From positions 4,785,001 through 4,849,000 of the forward strand of contig NZ_AP024169.1 in the NCBI RefSeq assembly GCF_016591975.1: 64,000 nt of DNA. Reading direction: 5' to 3'. A program made the position numbers and the translations under genes. Numbering within the stretch: the first letter of the stretch is position 1; every line of letters begins with the position of its first letter. This DNA comes from Anaeromicropila herbilytica. Lineage in GTDB: Bacteria; Bacillota; Clostridia; Lachnospirales; Lachnospiraceae. This document shows, piece by piece, positions 26,068 to 33,988 of the stretch. The notes below the pieces were generated by a model. That model did not search any database. It was not told the DNA's origin and saw only the letters and a list, made by a program, of their open reading frames with translations.

Positions 26068-27348
26068 ATGATTAACACTACCTATAATTATTTACCTATT
26101 AATTACTCCAATAACAAAACAACAAAATATCATTCCCATAAGAAATCTGAGCTTAAGACGATATATAATAGTATCATTAATTTAAGTAGAAAATCTCCTG
26201 TTTATTTATTAAATATAACAAATACGAACAATAATTACGCACTGTCTCTTAAGCAAAATGCGATTAATCTTCATGAAACTATGCTTGATTTAGACGAGAA
26301 TACTCTCTCTTCTATCACAGATTCAAAAGAAGTCATAAGTAGCAATACCGATATTGTGGATGCTAGTCTAACAACCTCATCCTCATCAGACTTACTAGAT
26401 CAATACTTGATAAAAGTAAAACAGCTAGCTACATCTCAAGTAAATACAGGCAAGGAGTTTAACAATATTTCCAAACCTCTAAAACCGGGAAATTATCGTT
26501 TTAGTATACGAACCAAAGATGATATATATGAGTTCCAATATAACATTTCAACTCAAGTAACTAGCAAAGATACTCAACTGAAATTAGTTGATTATATCAA
26601 CCAAGCAAACATAGGTGTCTTAGCTACGTTTGAATCTTCCCAGACGAACGACGCCGGAAGGATTCGATTAGAATCTACTTCAACCGGATCAGATGGCAAT
26701 CTCATCTTTTCCTTACAAGATCAGAAATCAGATAGTAGCAATCCAGGAATTATAGATATTCTTCAACTCAATACATTAACTAGCATTCCCAAAAATGCTG
26801 TATTCGAATTGAATGGAGAGGAGAAAACCACCTCATCGAATTCCTTTTGCATTAACAAATCCCTTAATATTAACCTAAATGCATCATCGAATGAAGTCGT
26901 AACTCTTAGTTTAGTTCCCGATCGAGATAAGATTATTGCTGGATTAGATTCAATCATCCAACCTTACAATGATATCATTCGTTTAAGCAATGAGCAAAGC
27001 ACAAATCATCGCAATGCTAAAAGACTAATGTGGGAAGTATCATCCATTGTTAATGATTATAAGAACGAATTTGAATCTTGCGGATTAAATATTAATAGTA
27101 ACAATGAAATCAACTTAGAAGAATCTCTTATATTACAAGCAGCTAATGATGGAGACCTCCAAAAGATTTTTTCAACTTCATTAGGTTTTATACCATCCAT
27201 CTTAAATAAGAGCAATGAAATAATGTTAAATCCAATGAAGTACTTAGATAAGACAATCGTTTACTATAAAGACGTTACCAAACCTGGTGTTTCTAATCCA
27301 TATATGACTTCTATCTATAGTGGAATGATTTTTAATTCTTATTGTTAA
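26068..27348 (+). CDS. FliD-like (flagellar filament cap-like) protein
   Basis: 426 residues, no signal peptide. Features match FliD in order: helical N-terminal region, 'SLTTSSSSDLLDQYLIKVKQLATSQVNTGKEF', a beta domain with 'PGNYRFSI' and 'GRIRLESTSTGSDGNL', and 'AVFELNGEEKTTSSNSFCINKSLNINL' like the A-LNG...S-N-V motif. It ends with a helical C-terminus ('DKIIAGLDSIIQPYNDIIRL'). It is outside any visible flagellar operon and somewhat short. A cysteine as the last residue is unusual. Start at the ATG after AAAGGAGA. An earlier in-frame ATG precedes that ribosome site. The sigma-D-like promoter supports a flagellar role. Confidence 0.65.
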   Translation: MINTTYNYLPINYSNNKTTKYHSHKKSELKTIYNSIINLSRKSPVYLLNITNTNNNYALSLKQNAINLHETMLDLDENTLSSITDSKEVISSNTDIVDASLTTSSSSDLLDQYLIKVKQLATSQVNTGKEFNNISKPLKPGNYRFSIRTKDDIYEFQYNISTQVTSKDTQLKLVDYINQANIGVLATFESSQTNDAGRIRLESTSTGSDGNLIFSLQDQKSDSSNPGIIDILQLNTLTSIPKNAVFELNGEEKTTSSNSFCINKSLNINLNASSNEVVTLSLVPDRDKIIAGLDSIIQPYNDIIRLSNEQSTNHRNAKRLMWEVSSIVNDYKNEFESCGLNINSNNEINLEESLILQAANDGDLQKIFSTSLGFIPSILNKSNEIMLNPMKYLDKTIVYYKDVTKPGVSNPYMTSIYSGMIFNSYC

Positions 27349-27370
27349 TAAGAACTAATTCTTACATAAA

Positions 27371-27397
27371 AAAGGCTATCCATTTTGGATAGCCTTT
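27371..27397. terminator. Bidirectional terminator
   Basis: A perfect 12-bp stem (AAAGGCTATCCA / TGGATAGCCTTT, 3-base loop) between convergent genes. Six T follow on the minus strand, a shorter run on the plus strand. It overlaps the stop codon of the response-regulator gene. Confidence 0.88.
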
Positions 27398-28967
27398 AAT
27401 ACATAACAATTTCTTTTCCTTTCAAATAATCGGTTGGAGAAATACCAACGATAGATTTGAACTTTCTGCTAAAGTAATTAGGATCATGATATCCTACAGA
27501 AAAACATATTTCTTTAATAGTCTTATCTGTACTATTCATGAGATCCTTTGCCTTTTCAATTCGTAACTTCGTTGTATACTCCACAAAATTACTATTTGTC
27601 TCTTCTTTAAATAATTTACTAAGATACTGAGGGCTTACACTTACATGCTTCGATACATCTTCAAGCGATAATTCCTCTTTGTAATGTTCTTCAATATATT
27701 TTAATGCCATACTAACTACGTTAGATACTTTCTCATTATTATTATTTCTAGTCGCTTTAATTATCAATTCAAATTGATATATTGCCCAAATATCAAGATC
27801 ATTTTTTTCTAATTTATTAATATTTTCAACCATATCACTGTAATCAAAATATTCATTTTCATTCTTACAGTAGGTCTTTGACGCATAACAAGATAATACA
27901 AGTAGCTCTACAATTTTACTTTTTCTATGTTTTTCAGTTAGTAACTCAAGCGCCTGCAACAAAGAACAATATATGATCATTGCTTCTTCTTTTGCCAACT
28001 TAATACTTTCTACTAGCTTAAGTTGCATCTCTACATATTCTTTACAATCCATTCTCTTCCTGTTACTTATATCATCAATATGTAATACATCCTCACCTTC
28101 ATTTAAGGCTATACTTCTTAATGACTCTTCATAAGAGGTATAAAGTTCTTCTAAAAGAACCAAATTACCGATGCCAATCTTTGTATCAGCTCCAATCTCC
28201 TTGTTTAAATTCACATGAATACAGTTCGCTATTTGATACATTATAGATTTAATATAAGAAGAATCAAGAACTTCATCAAACGATATAATAGATACTATTC
28301 TATTACCGATCAACGGACCAACTACACCTTCTGTCTTGTTGTCTTTCATAATGCTTTTTATACAGCTACGCATTTGTTGATAATCATCAGAGTATTTGTT
28401 AGTCTGCGATATTATTTCAGTACTAATAACACATGCATTTTGACCAATTTTAATCATATTCTGATACTTTAATAATTGACTTTCAAAGTTTTTATTAAAT
28501 AAAACAGAATAGACAATGTTATGTTCTGTAGCTTCAATTACATCGTTCATTACTATTTGACCTAGATCTTCACTATGTACTTGGGTATCATCTATTTGTA
28601 TTTCATCAATTATTCCATTTAGAACATCAACTAGGTTTGTTTTATTTACAGGCTTTAATATGTAATCGTCAACACTCAATCGAATTGCTTCACGTAAAAA
28701 TCCAAAATAATCATAGGAAGACACGATTATAATGTGTACCTCTGGCAAAAATCTTCTAATTGATTTGATTGCTTCTAGCCCATTAATTCCAGATATTTTA
28801 ACATCTAGCAATATAATCTCAGGCTTTATTAACTTTGCCTTATCTATTGCATCTCGTCCAGTAATCGCATAATCAACAACCTTTGCTCTATCTATCTTTT
28901 TATTAATTGTATCCGTAATCTCATTTATAAATGCTCTTTCTTCATCGGCTACAAGTATTTTATACAT
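27396..28967 (-). CDS. Response regulator with AraC-type DNA-binding domain (YesN-like)
   Basis: 523 residues. Receiver domain with Asp55 in 'IILLDVKISGINGLEAI' (the family usually has MPxM; here KISG). A long helical middle region (about 130-410) and two helix-turn-helix motifs of AraC type at the C-terminus (about 425-520, 'LSLEDVSKHVSVSPQYLSKLFKEETN' and 'KEICFSVGYHDPNYFSRKFKSIVG') follow. Such proteins usually pair with a YesM-type kinase and control carbohydrate uptake. No kinase or transporter is adjacent, so it is an orphan here. ATG follows AGGAGTG. Confidence 0.88.
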   Translation of the reverse strand: MYKILVADEERAFINEITDTINKKIDRAKVVDYAITGRDAIDKAKLIKPEIILLDVKISGINGLEAIKSIRRFLPEVHIIIVSSYDYFGFLREAIRLSVDDYILKPVNKTNLVDVLNGIIDEIQIDDTQVHSEDLGQIVMNDVIEATEHNIVYSVLFNKNFESQLLKYQNMIKIGQNACVISTEIISQTNKYSDDYQQMRSCIKSIMKDNKTEGVVGPLIGNRIVSIISFDEVLDSSYIKSIMYQIANCIHVNLNKEIGADTKIGIGNLVLLEELYTSYEESLRSIALNEGEDVLHIDDISNRKRMDCKEYVEMQLKLVESIKLAKEEAMIIYCSLLQALELLTEKHRKSKIVELLVLSCYASKTYCKNENEYFDYSDMVENINKLEKNDLDIWAIYQFELIIKATRNNNNEKVSNVVSMALKYIEEHYKEELSLEDVSKHVSVSPQYLSKLFKEETNSNFVEYTTKLRIEKAKDLMNSTDKTIKEICFSVGYHDPNYFSRKFKSIVGISPTDYLKGKEIVMY

Positions 28968-29191
28968 ATCCCACTCCTATTCTCAGGATTTTAACATTTA
29001 TCCATTCATACAGGCTTACAGCTTAATCAGTTATATATAGGCTGTGCTTTTTACTCAAGTTAAAATATCATATATATATCTATTTTAACCGCTTAATTCA
29101 TTTTGTCAATATAATCTATATATTACCATTTTTTTCTTTTTGTATTACTAAGCCTCTATAATTACTATGATATCAAACAATCCAACTCTAT

Positions 29192-30277
29192 TTAAGCGAG
29201 ATTATTTTTCCCATCCTGCAATTCAAGCTCAGACTGTAAAATTGTAATAGATAAATCCTCCATAAGATTAACATGATATGGCTTTACTTTATTACCATTC
29301 CCTTTTTGAAACACACGTACTACCGGTCTTAGAGGCATATTTTTATTTTGTCTCTCTACTAAAGCAATATCTCCATTCGATAATTGAACCATTGAACCAT
29401 TAGGAAATAAAGCGATTTGTTTTAAAAAGATGGAAACTAACTCAACGTCAAATTGCCCTTCTGTATTTTCCACCAAATAATCAGCAGCCCTATGAGCAGG
29501 CCACTTTTTACGATAACATCGTTCAGAAGTTAAAGCATCATATACATCTGCAATCGCTACAATTTTTGAAAACTGATGAATTTCACTTCCTTGCAATCCT
29601 TTGGGATATCCCGCACCATTTATCCTCTCATGATGAGTTAAGGCAATAATCCGTGATAGTTCAGTTATTTCGTTACATTTTTTTAAGATTTCATAACCCT
29701 TTTGTGCATGTAACTGTACATGTTTATATTCTTCATCTGTTAAGCGGTCTGGCTTAAATACTATGTTTCTATCTAATGCAACCTTGCCAACATCATGAAG
29801 CAAGGCACCAATTGCCAATTTATTCATTAAACTCTTATTATAATTTAATTCTTTTGCTATTACCAAAGCATATACAGTTGTACTAACTGAATGAGCTAAT
29901 GTATATTCGTCAGCAGAGCTTATATCATTAAGATTTAACTGAACGTCCTTATTCTGCAGTATTTCTCTAATCACACAATCAGCCACATTTACGATTCCTT
30001 CACCGTCCATCGAATCTTCTACAAGGAACCTATCGACTGTATCTTGCAATACTCTTTTACAAGTCGCTCTAGTTTCATTTGAAATAACATCTGGGATCTC
30101 AATTCCATCACTTATTTCATCATATATATATACTAAATCAATCCCCAAGCTTTTTAAGCGCTTTGTAAATCGGTTCAGATTAGTTACTCCCTCTTTTAAA
30201 ATCAAATTATCAGCATAATAAATAGGCTGTGCTAACACCATTTCTTCCGTTATCATAGCCAACGATACTAATCTCAT
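29192..30277 (-). CDS. HD-GYP domain protein (c-di-GMP phosphodiesterase type)
   Basis: 361 residues, soluble. An N-terminal domain (1-110) of the kind found before clostridial HD-GYP modules is followed by the HD-GYP core: HDVGK (161-165), HHERINGAGYP (215-225) and 'VAIADVYDALTSERCYR'. Metal-binding and GYP residues are all present, so it is probably active in degrading cyclic-di-GMP. A C-terminal beta segment (about 300-350) resembles the common C-terminal add-on. ATG follows AGGAG. The target process is not shown by context. Confidence 0.88.
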   Translation of the reverse strand: MRLVSLAMITEEMVLAQPIYYADNLILKEGVTNLNRFTKRLKSLGIDLVYIYDEISDGIEIPDVISNETRATCKRVLQDTVDRFLVEDSMDGEGIVNVADCVIREILQNKDVQLNLNDISSADEYTLAHSVSTTVYALVIAKELNYNKSLMNKLAIGALLHDVGKVALDRNIVFKPDRLTDEEYKHVQLHAQKGYEILKKCNEITELSRIIALTHHERINGAGYPKGLQGSEIHQFSKIVAIADVYDALTSERCYRKKWPAHRAADYLVENTEGQFDVELVSIFLKQIALFPNGSMVQLSNGDIALVERQNKNMPLRPVVRVFQKGNGNKVKPYHVNLMEDLSITILQSELELQDGKNNLA

Positions 30278-30533
30278 ATTAACTAACTCCTATCTGCTCG
30301 TAAACTAGCCAGCACTCATCTGTACCGTAACAGATTCTCATAAGTCTGCCATTAGTACGAATATAACCCCATTTATATTCTATCTTATTATAATAACATA
30401 CAATCTATTATTCAGCAACATAATCCGACATCGCTCATTGTTTCCTTATCTTTTTTATCATCTTATGACATCATTCCTTTATATTTCCACACAAACCACT
30501 GTTATTATCTTTCTCTTACACTCTTATATGGAT

Positions 30534-30568
30534 AAAGGCCATCACAAACAGAATTTGTGATAGCCTTT
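30534..30568 (-). terminator. Terminator after the LacI-type regulator
   Basis: A 15-bp stem with one wobble pair (AAAGGCCATCACAAA with TTTGTGATAGCCTTT, 5-base loop) 25 bases past the stop at 30594. The U tract is short. The remaining gap to the HD-GYP gene (30278-30533) shows no gene and should hold that gene's promoter. Confidence 0.65.
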
Positions 30569-30593
30569 CAATATAAAAATAAAGTTATAAAAA

Positions 30594-31604
30594 TTATAAT
30601 TTTTTCACAGATCCACCTTTTACAAGTTGAACTTTTAAATATATATTATCTAACGAGGTGGCCATAGGACTCTCAATTAAATTAATCAGCTGCTTAGCAG
30701 CTTCTGCACCAATCTTATTCGCATCTTGTCTTATTGTAGTCAAATTTGGTTCTAAGGTTTGTGCTACTGAGATTCCATCATAACCTGCAATAGATATATC
30801 ATCCGGAATTTTTAATCCCAACCTTGCAGCTACATTCATAATTCCTAACGCAGCATAATCATCTGGTGCAATTATACAGGTTGGTCTATCTGGATGCGTC
30901 AATAAATTCATTGCCAGTTCCTCTGTTCTCTCAGGATCTCTGTATATTCCTTCTACATAATATTCCTCTGGTATTGAGATACTATTTTCTCTTAATACTG
31001 TATTAAAGCTAACCAAACGATTATGTGTAACGGAAGAACGTGTACCATGTATATATGCTATTTTGGTATGTCCTTGATCAATTATGTATTGTGTCAATTG
31101 CCTCATACCCTCCACATTATCAGATAATATTGAAATGGCATCATTAAAAGAGTGGTCAATTGTCACAACTGGGAATTCGCTATTTACAATTTCTAGAACT
31201 TCTGGCTCATTAAACTCTGCACAAGCAATACACACACCGTCAAAGTTTCTGTGTTTACAATGTTCTAGATAAGTCATTTTCCGATTACCAATATTGTGTT
31301 CAATAAAAGTAATATCATATCCTCTGCTTGCTGCATTTTCCTTAAAAGAAGCGAGAATATGTGCAAAGTATTCATTTCTAAGTCCATGATTAGACAATGT
31401 CGAGAATAATACCCCAATATTATATGTCTTCTTCATCTTTAGCGCTCTTGCATTTGCATCTGGAAAATATCCCATTTCACTAGCAGTCTTAAGAACTAAT
31501 TGCCTAGTATTTTCACTAATATCCTGATATCCATTAAGAGCCTTACTAATCGTAGATACTGATACTCCACATTTAAGAGAAAGATCTTTTATCGTTGTTG
31601 CCAT
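30594..31604 (-). CDS. LacI-family transcriptional regulator
   Basis: 336 residues. N-terminal helix-turn-helix 'TIKDLSLKCGVSVSTISKALNG' (4-25) with hinge helix, then a periplasmic-binding-protein-like sensor domain (about 60-336) typical of sugar-responsive repressors. Ligand unknown. Nearby GH3 and GH31 genes are possible targets by proximity only, and no operator-like site was found at them. ATG follows AAGGTG. Its own promoter carries a palindrome consistent with autorepression. Confidence 0.9.
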   Translation of the reverse strand: MATTIKDLSLKCGVSVSTISKALNGYQDISENTRQLVLKTASEMGYFPDANARALKMKKTYNIGVLFSTLSNHGLRNEYFAHILASFKENAASRGYDITFIEHNIGNRKMTYLEHCKHRNFDGVCIACAEFNEPEVLEIVNSEFPVVTIDHSFNDAISILSDNVEGMRQLTQYIIDQGHTKIAYIHGTRSSVTHNRLVSFNTVLRENSISIPEEYYVEGIYRDPERTEELAMNLLTHPDRPTCIIAPDDYAALGIMNVAARLGLKIPDDISIAGYDGISVAQTLEPNLTTIRQDANKIGAEAAKQLINLIESPMATSLDNIYLKVQLVKGGSVKKL

Positions 31605-31646
31605 CTTTTCACCTTCTACCTTCCTAAATACTTCTATACTGAACTA

Positions 31647-31693
31647 TAACGTTTTCGTTAATTAATTATATAGCATTCACGAAAATTAATCAA
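31647..31693 (-). promoter_or_regulatory. Promoter and operator-like palindrome of the LacI-type gene
   Basis: Minus strand: TTGATT, 17-base spacer, TATAAT (31665-31693), directly followed by TAACGAAAACGTTA (31647-31660), with inverted TAACG/CGTTA arms placed at the expected transcription start. This position suits repression by the encoded LacI-type protein. Confidence 0.6.
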
Positions 31694-32037
31694 TATTATT
31701 TTATAGTAAATATAGCCTTTTCCCTTATAATGTCACGTTCTATTAGTAATTAATATGATAATTTATTATTCTAGAGAGCCACAATATAATAGTAAACTTG
31801 ATTTCATATTCAGCTAAATTTTCGCTTTTATTTTTACACTAGTGGCATTTCACTCTTCACATGCAAGTTATATTTTTTATCAATATTTTATTTAATAATA
31901 TTTATACAAAGAATATACTCCAAATCATTTTATTTATCATGTTTTCACCTGTATTTTAACAATATAACCACTTTATTCTGTAATATGAATCTCGAATCAC
32001 ATCGAGTAAATTATTAATAATGCACACTAAACTTTTT

Positions 32038-32051
32038 CGAAAACGTTTACG
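32038..32051. promoter_or_regulatory. Second LacI-type operator-like site
   Basis: CGAAAACGTTTACG shares the 10-base core CGAAAACGTT with the site on the lacI-type promoter about 390 bases away. It resembles cre/LacI-family operators with a central CG. It lies just past the 3' end of the gene at 32088-32873, with no evident promoter. The gap 31694-32087 otherwise shows no gene. Confidence 0.4.
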
Positions 32052-32087
32052 TGGCTATTAATAAATTAATAATATTAATAAAATCTC

Positions 32088-32873
32088 TTACAACTTTTTA
32101 TGTTCTTCTCGATTACTATCTAATATAATAATATTTTTCAGAAATCGATATGCATTATTGATACCCTTTACAATAATAATCGAAGATTCTTTCTCGCCTT
32201 TTATTTCGTTCACAAAGCTTTCTTTATAAATATTATTTTTTGAATATTCTTTTGTCATTGCATATTTACTTAGATAACTCTTTTCCTCTTTTAATGCAAT
32301 TGGTGCATGAATTCGATTAAATTGATCACAAAAATCATGTATTTCACTATAATGGTTTTTCGGTATATAATTGAGCCCCTTTAATACCTTTACACTCAAA
32401 ATCTTTTCTCCTATATTGTCAAACATTACTGCAATCAACAAACGTTCATTTTCGCCTTCTGATAAAACTTGAACAAGATATCCATTATGATTTTCATTCA
32501 TATCATAAATTCTATACACACTTTTAATATCTTTACTATTTGTATAATAACTCAAATCCACTTTCTCACTGACTATACTTCCCAGATTATTAGCAGTTCT
32601 TACATTATCAAGAACTTTATCTTCCACTATCTTTTTAGAATTGTTCACTTTTTCTAATTGATTGATATCTGAAGAAGCATCAACTTTGAACCCATAGTCT
32701 ATCTCATCACCTTTTTCCTTTGTTATCCCATATTTCAACTCATATATAGATAAGATTGCTACTAAAGCGACTGCTACGAGAGTAAGTATCTTACCTACTC
32801 CTTTATTAAATTCCTTTTTGACATGCATTATGTGATCCGGTAGTAATTTATCTTTATTCTTATTTTTGTACAT
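32088..32873 (-). CDS. Membrane-anchored protein of unknown function
   Basis: 261 residues. A cytoplasmic basic N-terminus and one membrane helix (about 30-48) precede an extracytoplasmic domain of about 210 residues. 'NGYLVQVLSEG...LLIAVMFDNIGEKILSVKVLKG' (about 130-170) recalls the strand pattern of RnfG/FMN-binding domains, but the flavin-attachment motif is not seen, so this is a weak hint. Start set at the second ATG, 5 bases after GGGAG. An upstream ATG overlaps that site. No operon partner. Confidence 0.55.
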   Translation of the reverse strand: MYKNKNKDKLLPDHIMHVKKEFNKGVGKILTLVAVALVAILSIYELKYGITKEKGDEIDYGFKVDASSDINQLEKVNNSKKIVEDKVLDNVRTANNLGSIVSEKVDLSYYTNSKDIKSVYRIYDMNENHNGYLVQVLSEGENERLLIAVMFDNIGEKILSVKVLKGLNYIPKNHYSEIHDFCDQFNRIHAPIALKEEKSYLSKYAMTKEYSKNNIYKESFVNEIKGEKESSIIIVKGINNAYRFLKNIIILDSNREEHKKL

Positions 32874-33299
32874 ATTAACTCCCATCTCGTGACTAACACG
32901 TTTCTATAAAAGTTGTTAACATTAACATTAAATTAAGACTTTTTACAATCTATCCATAATTATTTTTTCCGAATTACGAAAATATATGCAAAACATTGTT
33001 CTCGTTTATCTCCTTGAAGTTGTTTTTATTACAATCTTGATTAAGATGTCAAAGGTCATTCTCAACATACACCCAGTAAACTAAAATAAGACTTTTGACA
33101 ATCCTAATCACTATTACCTTTATTGTAAATTTGTACAAGCTAGCGATTATATTTTAAGCAATTATTACAAATCATTAATAATTTATGAATTATTATTGCT
33201 AATTTTTATTAAATTTATTATAATTAATTAAAACTATTGATATGTTTTTGTATTTATTTTATCAAAAGCAAAAATACTACGCAAAGGAATTGGTGATAT
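32874..33299. other. Divergent intergenic region, no gene seen
   Basis: 426 AT-rich bases between the divergent membrane-protein and CHAP genes. It must contain both promoters. No confident hexamer pair or structured RNA was found. Confidence 0.4.
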
Positions 33300-33887
33300 A
33301 TGACAAGTCATATTAGAAGAACTCAATATAAGTTTAGTAGTTTTATACTTACAATTGCATTACTATTTTCTTTTACTCTCATACCGAACTCTGTAATGGC
33401 TTCGGACAATGATAATGAAATAGTTACAATTTCAGCTTCTAACTTTGTTGCTGATTCTTTTAATGGCGTTGATGCTATATATCGTCCAGGCGGGAATGAT
33501 GGTACAAGCGATACCTATTCATGTGCTGCTTATGTAAAAAGATATTACAAAGAAGTATATGGTGTAACTGCGAATAATTTTTTCCACGACAGAACTCCAC
33601 AGTCAAATAAAGATTCTTTTATAAAGGTATCTGCTCCTATGGTTGGCGATATTGCTGCTATGGATACAAGTAGTACAAGCACTCATTGGGCAATTGTAAA
33701 AGATGTTAACAAATCAACGGTTACTTTAATTGAACAAAATTGGAAATGGTCTCAAGGTGGTAAATACGTTACAAAAATTAATCGAACTATATCTGTTGAT
33801 TCTGCAAGTTTCTACCGTTTATCAAGCGTAGATAAAGAAAGTACTTATATAGCAGGAATCAACGAAAATATGGTAAGAAATAAATAG
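33300..33887 (+). CDS. Secreted CHAP-domain protein
   Basis: 195 residues. Sec signal peptide (hydrophobic 15-30, cleavage near VMA-SD). The single domain matches CHAP/NlpC-like cysteine amidases: catalytic Cys75 in 'YSCAAYVKRYYK', His129 in 'STHWAIVKDV' and a polar residue in 'LIEQNWKW' (Glu145/Asn147). These enzymes cleave peptide bonds in peptidoglycan. No cell-wall-binding repeats. A ribosome site AAAGGAATTGGTGAT precedes the ATG. A terminator follows, so it is its own unit. Confidence 0.78.
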   Translation: MTSHIRRTQYKFSSFILTIALLFSFTLIPNSVMASDNDNEIVTISASNFVADSFNGVDAIYRPGGNDGTSDTYSCAAYVKRYYKEVYGVTANNFFHDRTPQSNKDSFIKVSAPMVGDIAAMDTSSTSTHWAIVKDVNKSTVTLIEQNWKWSQGGKYVTKINRTISVDSASFYRLSSVDKESTYIAGINENMVRNK

Positions 33888-33905
33888 ATTAATACATAAT
33901 AACTT

Positions 33906-33960
33906 AAAGGTGTTATTTACTGTTTGGATTTAGAATCAGAATAGTAATACACCTTTTTTT
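33906..33960 (+). terminator. Terminator after the CHAP gene
   Basis: Imperfect inverted repeat (AAAGGTGT... / ...ACACCTTT with small bulges) ending in a run of seven T, 20 bases past the stop. Confidence 0.75.
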
Positions 33961-33988
33961 ATATTTATTTATGAAAAGGAGTATTCAA

